DNA of 64,000 nt. Origin: Nautilus pompilius. Its lineage: Eukaryota; Mollusca; Cephalopoda; Nautilida; Nautilidae. Where the stretch lies: the NCBI GenBank assembly GCA_018389105.1, contig JACATO010000311.1, positions 1,173,501 to 1,237,500 on the forward strand, given 5' to 3'. Both the position numbers and the translations under genes were made by a program. This document shows, piece by piece, positions 22,301-32,100 of the stretch; the first letter of the stretch is position 1; every line of letters begins with the position of its first letter. The notes below the pieces were generated by a model, which did not search any database, had not been told where the DNA came from, and worked only from the letters and a program-made list of their open reading frames with translations.

Positions 22301-22960
22301 TCCCATTTTCCAAAACATGGTAGTTCATAGTAACAGTGAGGTGGAATAGGATTATGTAAATGGAAAACAAAACAGCTTTGTTCTCAACCCATAGAGGAAA
22401 AGGAAGATCTGATTTGATTTGATTTTTCATTAGTAATGACAAAAATTAAATACATGTTGACTAAAAAAATTCTTTGTGATCAGAGCCCTCTCAAAATATT
22501 AAGACTGCTAGAAAGGGAAAATAGTTTCATGCCTTTGGAAGGATAATCACAAGTTTCATTTTTCTTTACCAGGAGTAGATATTGAAATGGATGATCCACC
22601 TAGCCAACTCCAGCCTCTGACAATTCCCAATGAAGCTGATTTCTTGATTGCCTATGCAACAGTTCCAGGCTACGTGTCATTTAGGAGCAAATCTTGTGGG
22701 TCCTGGTTCATCAAGGCACTTGTTGACATGTTGAATAAGTATGCAAGCAGGTCAGTATCCAAAATTTTTGTAAACATTGAAGTTTGCATTTACTATAGTC
22801 ATTTGACTACATATTTTTTTTTTCTAGCCAAGACTTGATGACCATACTGCTGAAAGTAAATGAAGTCGTCGCTTCTGCCATTGCCCCAATAGAAGGTATA
22901 CATTTCAAGCAAGTGCCAGCTCCAGTTTTCACTTTGAGGAAAAAGTTATATTTCCGGTGA
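10077..22960 (+). CDS. CASP8: initiator caspase, caspase-8/-10 type (tandem death effector domains plus caspase domain)
   Basis: Cysteine protease expected to start death-receptor apoptosis by binding FADD-like adaptors through its death effector domains (DEDs). Exons: 10077-10372, 11997-12235, 13934-14068, 15071-15139, 18250-18342, 19815-19907, 20494-20793, 22573-22750, 22828-22960. All junctions keep frame (511 residues; human caspase-8 is about 480-495). DED1 is about residues 9-92 with the RxDLL motif (GRLDLL); DED2 is about 100-178 (SRADLCELL); 179-270 is a linker. The p20 part holds Arg301 (S1 pocket), catalytic His358 (LSHG) and Cys401 (QACQG). IEMD (412-415) matches the human LEMD maturation site. 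The p10 part has Arg446 and the GSWFI segment, ending [10 protein letters not shown]. All key residues are present, so it should be active. The start is the first ATG after the acceptor. Caspase-10 or an ancestral 8/10 gene is equally possible. Confidence 0.93.
10729..11950 (-). mobile_element. Tc1/mariner-like DNA transposon, inactive, complete ends
   Basis: Imperfect terminal inverted repeats: the left end reads CAGTATTGGAAATAATTATG and the right end, reversed, CAGCAATGAAAATAATTATG, both followed by GAAAC. Each end is flanked by TA, the Tc1/mariner target duplication. On the minus strand the inside reads as a degenerate Tc1 transposase: a DNDPK-type block near 11145, a SPD.N.IE..W-like block near 11060, and the usual C-terminal DELW segment. 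Stops and frameshifts are numerous. Length 1,222 bp. It lies in caspase intron 1, with its right end 46 bp before the DED2 exon. Confidence 0.85.
11997..12235 (+). other. caspase exon with DED2
   Basis: Acceptor tttctttcag ending at 11996, donor ACA|GTGAGT at 12235. It encodes residues 99-178: [17 protein letters not shown] begins the domain and [10 protein letters not shown] ends it. If the donor is not used, translation stops after two extra residues, which would give a protein with only the two DEDs (180 residues). Confidence 0.9.
12590..12862 (-). repeat. tRNA-derived SINE
   Basis: Read on the minus strand it starts near 12855 with a tRNA-like promoter: A-box-like TGATCTAGTGGTAAGG and B-box-like GAGTTCAAATC about 35 bases later, followed by a body containing TTTGAGAGTTTCCAATGGGC. 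It lies in caspase intron 2. The end points are approximate. Confidence 0.6.
13540..13800 (+). repeat. SINE-like repeat with the core ATCTAAAAATGAA
   Basis: GC-richer block ending just before caspase exon 3. It shares the core ATCTAAAAATGAAGAGTTCT and a downstream GGTAACT...CACTGCTGTGAGATAT pattern with the block at 20035-20240, and the core again with 30165-30300. I infer one SINE family; the boundaries are approximate. Confidence 0.55.
13934..14068 (+). other. caspase linker exon 3
   Basis: 135 bases, phase 1 at both ends, encoding residues 179-223 of the low-complexity linker (many Asn, Ser and Gln; no domain). Acceptor cttcttcag, donor CAGA|GTAAGT. Its length is a multiple of 3, so skipping it keeps the frame. 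Confidence 0.8.
15071..15139 (+). other. caspase linker exon 4 (mini-exon)
   Basis: 69 bases, phase 1 at both ends, acceptor ttactgtag and donor TAA|GTAAGA. Encodes 23 linker residues ([20 protein letters not shown]...). The frame fits exactly between exons 3 and 5. No homology is visible, so it rests on splice sites and phase. Confidence 0.7.
15700..16570 (+). pseudogene. Tc1/mariner-like transposase fossil
   Basis: Scattered plus-strand frames carry worn Tc1 landmarks in order: a VWGCI-like stretch near 16130-16150 (ttggtgtggggatgcat), a LNP(V/I)EN-like [10 protein letters not shown] near 16390-16420, and the C-terminal [13 protein letters not shown] near 16480-16520. Frames shift repeatedly and stops are frequent. 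The terminal repeats were not located. It lies in caspase intron 4 and is a different copy from that at 10729-11950. Confidence 0.55.
16600..18249. other. caspase intron 4, distal part
   Basis: AT-rich intron with a T run near 17043-17060. Some stretches (about 17060-17450) have the texture of worn repeats, but I cannot assign them. No coding exon fits the caspase frame here. Confidence 0.45.
18250..18342 (+). other. caspase exon 5, start of the protease domain
   Basis: 93 bases, phase 1 at both ends. Encodes the strand before the p20 core ([17 protein letters not shown]), aligning with the human segment before CLIINN. Acceptor ttccattag, donor AAG|GTAAAA. Confidence 0.85.
19815..19907 (+). 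other. caspase exon 6, first core strand and S1-pocket arginine
   Basis: 93 bases, phase 1 at both ends, encoding [13 protein letters not shown] and [10 protein letters not shown]. Arg301 aligns with the substrate-Asp-binding arginine of human caspase-8 (DRNGTHLDA). Confidence 0.88.
20035..20240 (+). repeat. SINE-like repeat (same core as 13540-13800)
   Basis: Begins with the tRNA-like GGTGCTGTGGTAGAGAGGTT, then ATCTAAAAATGAAAAGTTCT, GGTAACTCTTG and CACTACTGTGAGGTGCCCTT, matching the block before caspase exon 3 at the same spacing. In caspase intron 6. Confidence 0.6.
20494..20793 (+). other. caspase exon 7 with both catalytic residues
   Basis: 300 bases, phase 1 at both ends. Carries [11 protein letters not shown] (His358) and [12 protein letters not shown] (Cys401). 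Acceptor ttgcag, donor GAG|GTATGT. The exon holds most of the large subunit. Confidence 0.95.
21200..21830 (-). pseudogene. Tigger/pogo-type (DDE_1) transposase fossil
   Basis: On the minus strand, 21508-21215 reads [15 protein letters not shown]...[10 protein letters not shown], which resembles the DDE_1 signature of jerky/Tigger transposases (LLLDNAPAHP...LPPNTT). The first D of that block appears as G and the rest is eroded. Flanking sequence up to about 21830 gives only out-of-frame fragments. It lies in caspase intron 7, between the exons for the large and small subunits. Confidence 0.65.
22573..22960 (+). other. caspase exons 8-9, small subunit and stop codon
   Basis: Exon 8 (22573-22750) holds the IEMD maturation site, [18 protein letters not shown] (Arg446, S1 pocket) and GSWFI. 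Exon 9 (22828-22960) holds [10 protein letters not shown] and the family-typical ending [10 protein letters not shown] before TGA. The intron between them is only 77 bases. Confidence 0.93.
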
Positions 22961-23136
22961 GGTTTATGATAAAAGACATACTACAATGCACTTATGCCAT
23001 CTGCTTGTAACCTACTGGTATGAAAATTAAGCATTTCTAAATTTAAGATTGAGAAATAAAAAAAGCTGTTTATCAAATATCTTTTAGCTGGTTAAGGGTG
23101 AATTTTCAGTTTGTTGACAGCAAGGCATTCTCTCCT
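22961..23136. other. shared 3' interval between convergent caspase and VPS8 genes
   Basis: Only 176 bp separate the two stop codons. An AATAAA at 23055-23060 serves the caspase gene. On the minus strand no AATAAA or ATTAAA occurs between the VPS8 stop and 22185, so VPS8 must use a variant signal (CATAAA near 22965 or GATAAA near 23072) or run on antisense into the caspase gene. Confidence 0.7.
23055..23060 (+). terminator. polyadenylation signal of the caspase gene
   Basis: AATAAA 95 bases after the caspase stop codon, the only canonical hexamer on the plus strand before the VPS8 coding region starts. Confidence 0.65.
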
Positions 23137-26100
23137 TCACGATACATCACATCGGGGTGGTGCTAAGCAAAGCTCAAACTTCTCATTTTGAAGAACACTT
23201 GTGCCCCGTCGTAGTTTGGTGTGAGACTCAGATGTCTTAGACAATTCCATGAGGATGGCAAGCTGAAAAGAAAAAACATTTTTTTAATTATAATGTAAAC
23301 AAATTTAACATCTGTTTCAGTTGATAAATATTCATAGGGCCTCTAGTAATTTCTTACCCTTGATGGAGTCTTCATAGATTTTCTTAAATTCTCAAAAATC
23401 TGAGCGTGCTGAGGATCAACATATTCCTGGAGAAAGGAAGCAGCAGATGTCAGGTCTACTGTAGCTCAAAAGGAGAAATGTATAAACACTTGCATAACAA
23501 GAACTGACAGGTGATTATTTATGTAACTCAGTTCACAAAAATTTCATCATCAACTTACAGATCATAATTTTTATTTTCTGTGGTAAACATTTAAAAATAA
23601 AGTAGGCTATACTATTAGTGTGGTTTTACATTGTAGTTAACACTAGAAAGAAAACAAATTTTAAAATAATACAATTGCCTCAAAACAGGCCCAATGCTCC
23701 AGGTAGAATGCTCAGTCTGGTTACAACTATGTCATACAAAAGGTGATCAGAGATGAAGTTGCAATATAGTCAGGTAGTATCCAAACTGAATAAGCCTTTG
23801 TTCAGTTATGTCCTATTCCTGATCTGGCCAAGCATTCTAGTAAACATCAAAACTCAAACTGGTTTTTCAATGTTTTCAACATCAGATGGCAGACTTTGAA
23901 ACTGCTGTAGTTGCAGCAGCTGATAACAAAAAACAAGGATTTTACCTTGTCAGTATAAATGCCAGGGCCAGCTGGAAATTTCCTAGACTACAAATGTGGG
24001 AGTTGCTCCAGTGGGATGGGGAACCTTAAGTGATGGCTTGGCAAGTACCCATCCAAAACATTTGGAGCTTTCTTGATGCATTGAACTTAGAGCAGTTAAT
24101 TAATTGCCTGCTAGCTAGTCCTTGCACCTAAACAAAAGGAGCAAGGTGCTATCAAAAACCTTAGAATGGACAATGTAGTTCTTGCATAGTTCTTATGCCA
24201 TACACCCTTTATTTGCAATTATTCAATAAATAAATAGATGTAGCATTTGTTTAGCTTTGATTTTCAGGGGTCTCCTATAAACTCATTAAAGCATAGGTTA
24301 TGTACTGTAGACTGAAATGATTTTAAATGTTATACCTAGGCAGGTAGGGACAGGAAGAATACCACAACTTCAACACATTCTCTCCACCTCACAATTAGCC
24401 ACAGGTAAAGAATGACGAAAGAATTGTTTTTGTAATACCATTTACAATGACAAACCTCTCTGGATATGCCTACTTGGTCCCTATGGTTCTGGCTGACTGA
24501 GTGTCCAGTCACTGACACAGCTCTATGAAACCTTGTGCTCTGAGGATGCCCATGTTTTGAGTTGCTGCAAAGGTAACAGCCCCAGTTCTCTTCTCCATCG
24601 ATGACATGAACCAATCCAACACCTCTCAGGCAGCTGGTGTGGTAACTGTGGCCACATCTGATATAAATTAATGGATCATATGAAAAAAATCTACCTCAAT
24701 GAGGCATTAAACTTAACCCTAGAAACCATCACATCTTTCCTCTACCTAACAGATTGTAGTAAAATGCAAGAAACAACATATGTTGACAGTTGCTGAACAG
24801 TACCTAAAAATAACGACCATATCCACATCACTGGCCATAGCAAACTGCTTGTTACACAAGCTACAACTTTCATTCCGGGGTATGAAGCCTTTGACAGCAG
24901 CAGCAGTCAGACTCCGTAAGTGCATGTGAAGATCATGATTCAGCAAGTTCTTGCATGTTTGCATGAGTGTCTGCAAAAAACAAGGAAAATGTCAGTATTG
25001 TATTTCTTCATTAAGTAACCTGTACATTGTCTGTGCTCCCTAAGGGTTCATGCCTTTTGATGAGCTCAAAGGTTCTTATTCAAGTAGAGAAACAAATTGT
25101 TTTTAAATCCCTCCCTTTACTGTCAATGAAAATCTTAACATGATAAAATAGCAGTACTTAGTATTTTTTTTTTTTTGAACCATGTATGTCTTTAACATTT
25201 AGTCAAATCAAGGAACTCTAACATCCATCCTACCTGCTCATAATTGTAAGTCTCCAACATTCCCAGCACTAACTCTTTCACTTCTCCAAACTTTCCAGTG
25301 TTATAGGCAGGATCCTGTTTCAAACAATATTATGTTAATAATACTAGCATACTTCTTCTTTCCTCAGTTTATAAACTAAATACACTTTTTTAACAAATGC
25401 TATTTCAAGTAGCTCAAACTGAAAAGGAAGTGGTAACAAAGCAGTCTGGAAATTTCCAAGATGGTAGCAACAAGAAAATGTTTGAAATTCAATAAAGTGC
25501 AGGATGGGTTCCCAAAAATAACTTTCTTTATTGGAAGGCAATTGTGGATTCCTTGCAATGTCACCAAAGAAAAAAATGGTGCTGAGATATGGATCCTTAT
25601 TCACCATTTTACCTGAGTCAAGTGGCATCTCCATTACCAAAAATTTAAATGCTGGAAAGATTATGGCAGTAGCCTTTGGAACATCCAGTTTGTGGGGAAA
25701 CCATTAATGCACAAATGACAGCATCACATGATAAATACAGCCAAAGAGTTTAACCTTTCCCCTATAGTCCAGATTTTTTGAGACATGATTTAAATCTTTT
25801 CAGTGAATAACATTGAACGACCCTTGTTTAACAATGCAATCATTTTTATTTTTAAACAAAAATTTCTTGCAAGGTTGGTTAACTCATGATTGCTTTAAGG
25901 GAAAATATCTGTCTATTCTTACTTGCATTATCTTCTGCAATATGGCCGGCAAAGCAATATAACCCATCATGCTGTTCAACACATGGTGAGTCAATTCTTT
26001 AACATCTACAAAAGAGAAACAATTACCTTGAAAGCTTCATTACCAAACTCCATGCACTTTCACCATTGTTTGTAAAGTTGGAAATTTCTTTTTAATTTAC

Positions 26101-29100
26101 AATATAGTTGTACAGTCCAGGACTGACAATTGTCACTTACTTGAAAGTATGTCCTTGTCACTTATGTCCTTCAGTTTTCTTTGTGGGGTCATCATGGCTT
26201 CAAGCAATGGGAACCACAGGGCCTACAAGGTAACAGCGGTCAATGACAAATCAAAATTTCTTCTACATCTAGTCTTACTGCATCCTACACACACTAGCAG
26301 TTATCCACAGTGGGAGAATATAAAATTCTAACATTCTTTTCTTAGGTCAACACAACAATTCCCATACAATCCTGATTAATGGGCGTGTGCGACTTGATCG
26401 ATCAAAATAATGGTTTAGTGGTTGGTTCCTTTGCAAATCATGAGGAAAAAAAACAGCTAATGTACAGCAACAAAGCATCCCCACTCTACCCTGGCCAAGC
26501 TATTATTCACAGATGCATTTTGAATGTCACCTGCCAGTGCAGCAAGTACACTCGAGACTAACATCTCAGATGGTTTATTTCTGCAGTGAACAAACAAGAA
26601 AATTTCAGGTAGTGATTATACATTATTAACTCTGAGCATGTCCACATGCAAATCAATTTCAAGCATCTTACTCTTTCAAAACCAAGTTTCTGCAAGTAAA
26701 ACTGACAAAATAAAAAAAAGAGAGTTCTCTGGCAAGATACAATGTATGATAAATGAGTTAAAAGTATAGTAATTAAAAGCTGATGTTTGTTCTGAAGATG
26801 AGAGGAGAGTTGTGCTCAATAATGTATGCTGGCTGGTTGAATGAAACAATTCAGTTGTAAAAAGCATCATTTACCTCTCTTGCAGATTCATCTATTTTGC
26901 TAGAATTTCTCTGGCACAGTTGGATGACAACCAGCAGACTTGCCTGGATGTCTTGCAGCTGAATGGTCACATCTGGAACATAACAAGCTGTCATCATTAC
27001 CACACAAAGCTCAATTAAATTCTTTTTTTATTATAATCACAATGTGAAACATTAGCATGAAACTAATTTTTCTTCACTCAGTTTTTATCCATGACAGATA
27101 CAAACTCAGACAAGCAAGATTAGGTAATATTAGCAGGTAGTTTGATAGGAAATATGCAAATGTATTTTCAAAAAGTTAAAACTACCATTTAGCTTTAGTA
27201 CACAGCAACAATAAATAGGACAAAGAAATCCTAGGTGGAAAGTGGGTTGCAAATAGTCTAGGAGAAATATCTGATGCCATAATTGATTCAACAATAAATT
27301 AAACTGGAATTTATCAAGCAAGTACTTTTTTTTTTTTCGTCAATTCCTTTTACCAGACAGTTACCCTAGAATGGATAGATGTTGATACAGTAACTACCAT
27401 TTTTAAAAAGGAGTAACAAAATCAGTTAAAAAGTTTAGCTCCACTGCCAGCTGAATCTGTTAGTAAGAGAGACTGTCTTACCAGTTCTTTAGTGACATTT
27501 GCTTAGATGTTAATCCAAAAAGAAAAGGATGAAATCTGCTATCAGTCAAAAATAATTGCGGTGTTACAATATCCCAGGGTTCTTCTGTTTATGACATCAA
27601 TTATTAGACTTCTTTACTGTGATTCCTTTAAAGTTCTAGTCATGATCACCTCCAGCATGCAGTACTCATCCAAGCACTTTCTTTTAGGAGTATACAGCAA
27701 CAATCCATTAAAAATCAATAAGTTTTAGATAATTTTTAAACTACAGAACCTGTCTTTAAAGAAAAAAAAAAACAGCAGTTTTCTTTCTTTCCACTTCTAG
27801 TTAGGCAGTTTCACTCCTTGTCTTCCAACCCTGGCATTCAAGGTAAAAACAGAAACACATTCACAATTGTCCACAGCAATAAGTAATATCCATTAGAAAG
27901 ATAACTGTAGATTTCTGTGTTTGTGAGAAATTCACAACCTGAGCAAAGGAGAGGGAGTGAAATCTTCATATATTATGAATTATTAATTGCTCAGCAAGAT
28001 ACTGGGAATTTAGATTGAAAAAATCTGTACACACCAGCCTTTGTTAAATCTTCATTCAATATACACTCTGTCATCTTCTTTACCTTTGTATGTAATGCCT
28101 GGAAAAAAACGTATATACATAGATATTCTGTTTTTCCAACAATTTAAAGACCAGAATCTCATGTTATGTAACATTTTCACTACTAATTAGAAAACTACAC
28201 CTTATAGCAAGTTAATATGGAACACTATTTTCAAACAACTAATCAGCTTCTTTGGTAACAAACCATCTTCACCTGTTTCTTTTTAGTGTGCTGCATTAAA
28301 GATGCTACTGCAATATGTATGGGCACAAGCAAATATAACTAGGAAATAATGTTTAGTACTTTTACAATTCTTAAGCAGCACAAGATGCAATAAGTTGTTG
28401 TTTAAAATGAAATTTGGTTCTTCTTTCAATTAACTTAATGCTGAGAACTAGCTGAAGTAGCTAAGTTACCATGTGGGTGATAAGGTAGGCAAGCAGACAG
28501 CATATTCAAATGTTTGGGAAAAAAAAATCAATATCTCCTTTGTTTTACTTAGTACCAACTCAGCTAGCAAGTCTGTTCACCTGGGTATTATTTTGGATCC
28601 CTGCTGTTAAAGTCAGAGGTTATTTTGATGACCAGCTAACATTTTTGTATTTATCAAGGTGATGGGCTTTTTCCTTTTTTTGTGATCAACATTAAGTCCT
28701 GCAACCCCCACAGATAGGCTTCACCCAAACTCACTTCAAGCATAATGTCAAAAGCTCCCTGTATATCGCCTGCCTTCTCTAACAAATATGCAACTGCATC
28801 AGATACTCTGTATTTGCGACAAATCTGGAAAAACAAGACAACTGAAGATAAGCAGAAATACATAAGCCAGAGCCACTAGCTGGTAAAGTAACCACAATTA
28901 CCTGAATAATTAATATGAAGTTGATTCATTTTTTAGTTTTGCAGTAAAAAGCCATAATGATGTAGTCAACTACTACATATATCAAGGAAAAACAATGTGT
29001 ACATCGTATATTCTTGCATATTTCATTAAGAAATCAAGTAGCTTATGCAGAGAAAAATGTTCTTATCAAAAAAGCCAAAAATTTTAAAGTTTGTTGCCTA

Positions 29101-32100
29101 GAAAAAGCAAGGCAATGCTGAAAGATGAAAATGATTTCAATTATATTTTTTAACTACAAAAAAATTTGATTGTCTCACCTTGAAATAATGATGTGATGCA
29201 TATATGCAGTAAATTTCATGTATTCATCGAAAGACCAATCTTTGGTACTGTATATGTAATTTGTATAACCTGCGAATGTTGATGGCACAGTAGGTGTGTG
29301 TGGTTTATTTCTTGAAAGTTTGTCACAAATGTATGCATCATAGCAAAGAAGAAAATGATAAATCTCTATCTTTTTTTAGGTGAAACACTACAAAAAAAAT
29401 ATAATTAGACAAAACTATTATAGTTTGCTTTCCCTTAATACCATTTGCTCGTACTTTGGATCCTAACAGGAAGTAAATCAGTCATCTGAATATAAGAGTC
29501 TTTTATAAACATTTAATGTAAAAGCTAAGCTAAATACACACTACATTTAATTTGTACTGTATAAAGCTGGCAAAAACTGTATAAAGTTAATTAACAACAC
29601 AACTGCAGTAAATTTTGATTCTTTTTTTGAACAGTACATGTAATCAACTTTAAATGTTGTGTTAAAGATTAAATTGGGAAAGTGAGCACTAATCATTTTT
29701 TTTTGTTAAATTCTTTAGTATGCAGCACCAGAAATCAGATCTTACTGTATCAGTCTGGTATTAGTGTTTAATAAGGATTACATTATAATATAAAATAAAC
29801 AGTTATGCTACAAGAAACGATTTGAGGGTACTGGAATATTTTTAATGGGGCCATCTAGCACGTACTTCAAGAGTTTCCTGAAGCCGATAACCTTCAATTC
29901 CTTTGATGTAATTGTAGACAGCATGAGCACGGAACTGACACAGCAAGTCAATGTACAGCTCATAGATTTGGGGTTCAATGTTGACCTGCCGGTCCATGTG
30001 GATGGCACTACCAGTAGACTCTCTAAAACAAAACAGAAGGAAAATTGCATGACATGCAGGTGATTTACATAAGGACGAGAAATCAATAGCAAAAATGGGC
30101 AATGGGCATAGATGATAGACTGCTAATAGCAAGAGCCAAAGTTTACTTCCTATGGGAACAGCTTGATTTGGTATACTTCCACATAGCTACAAGGGCTTCC
30201 TCCATCTAAAAATGAAGGGCTCCTGGCCCCAGATGGCATCCCTTCCTAGTAGACAATTACAGCACTGTGCTCCTCACTAGTGTCATCTACTTTGTAAACA
30301 CAGGTGTTAAAAAAACTACAGGAACCCAATCAGACTATCACTGGTGAAATAATTCATTACTTATACTGAGGCCACCTTAAAAAAAAAAACAAACAAAACA
30401 AAGCCTGAGTAATCCTTACTTGTAGAACAGGACTCCCTGAAGAAAATCAAAAAGGATCTGTGGCTGATCCTTCAGCTGCTGAACAACCTCAATGAGGCTG
30501 CTGGACAATCCAGATATCACCATCTTGGCTGCCTTTTTACAGTCAATAGCTACTAATCCCTAGAAAGCAAAGCAGAAACATTCTCACCAATGCACTACAG
30601 TTAGTACTGTAGAACTAAAACTTTCAGGGTACAATAAATTGCAGTGACAAGTTTATACAATTTAGTTTGTGAAGATACCACCAGCAGTAAGCACACAGGA
30701 GCACATTAACACTTCTCTACCTGTGCAGGTCAAGCAGATAAAGAGGAAATTACTCATCTGATTCAACTGTTAAGCTTCAAAGCTGACATAAGACAACATC
30801 AGTTCTTACCACTACTTCTCTGAAGCAAAACTGACTACAGTTTTAGTGATTTGTTTGTATACGAGGTACATGAGACAAGAAACCAATAAAAAGATATCTT
30901 ACAAATACTACCTTAGTTTAAGCTGCTTATTACATGGTGAATCAGCAATCTTTTTTACATGTGGTCTAGTGAACAGTGAGAATGCAGTAACCTACAACAT
31001 GGCTCATGGTATGGAGGACTTTTCCCTTGTAATATTTTAAACAGAGATAGTAATGCTTTATTGGGAAGAGTTGAAAAGGTGAATCTGAACTTGATGTGGA
31101 CTATGGAGACTGGACCCCTTTGATGTGACAGTGATAATGGATTTTATAGATGTAGTGTAACCAAAATATTCACTAGAAAATAAAACAGGTATTACTTTTT
31201 ATGTCATATGAAGATTACCCTTCTGAAAGTACAAATATACTATGAACACTTGAGCAGTATTTTAATGTTGGAATACTGTTGATAAACTACTGCTGTTGAG
31301 AAATGTAGTGTTTTAAATATCAACTATATTGATGAAGCAATGATAGGTTTTAAGGGCAGAAGCAATTTTGTTCCATGAAGTCTCAAGCAGAGCATTAAAG
31401 TCAGTCTGAGCTCATTCCCCCAATGGGTATAAAGCAAATTTCAGATTTACAAATTTGCATAGAAAATATCCTTAACCAGAGTTTGGAGAAAGTTCTAATG
31501 AATATGATGCAGGTCTTTAAATTTAAGGTAATCATGCTTTTATGAACCTTTTTTTTTTCTTCTGTAATTACTCCTTTTTTTCATGGTCGGCTGAAAAATG
31601 GAATTTATGCAAATGGTGCAGTTTGACCTCACACTAAAAGATTTCCCCTGACACATCTTAACCAGGAGTCTAGTACACCAAGCCTCTGTGCTGGTATCTG
31701 GAAAGATAAGCAGCAGCATACATTTTCTCCACAAATTCAGCCCCAAAATAGATATTTAGAAGTGAGAAGGCAAAATCAAGATGGAACAACTCAACAGGTG
31801 CCTTATCCAGCTGCTATCTCAAGCTACTAGCAGTTCCTGAATGGAGAAGAAAATCTCAATGTAGGCTACAAATGCAAAAAATAGTGGCAGTGCATCTTCT
31901 GGTATATGCTAAATACACTTGCTTTGATACAGAAATCTAACAACCAGCAAAAGACCTCGAGATCAGGCAGACTCAAATGGTTCACTTTCTATACAACTCA
32001 TGACAGAATATCATGAAGCTGTCCTATCGAGGAAATGAGAGAAACTAGCAAACAGAAAATCTGTGCTCACTTGCCAGTCAGAAGTGCAAAAAAAATGAAT

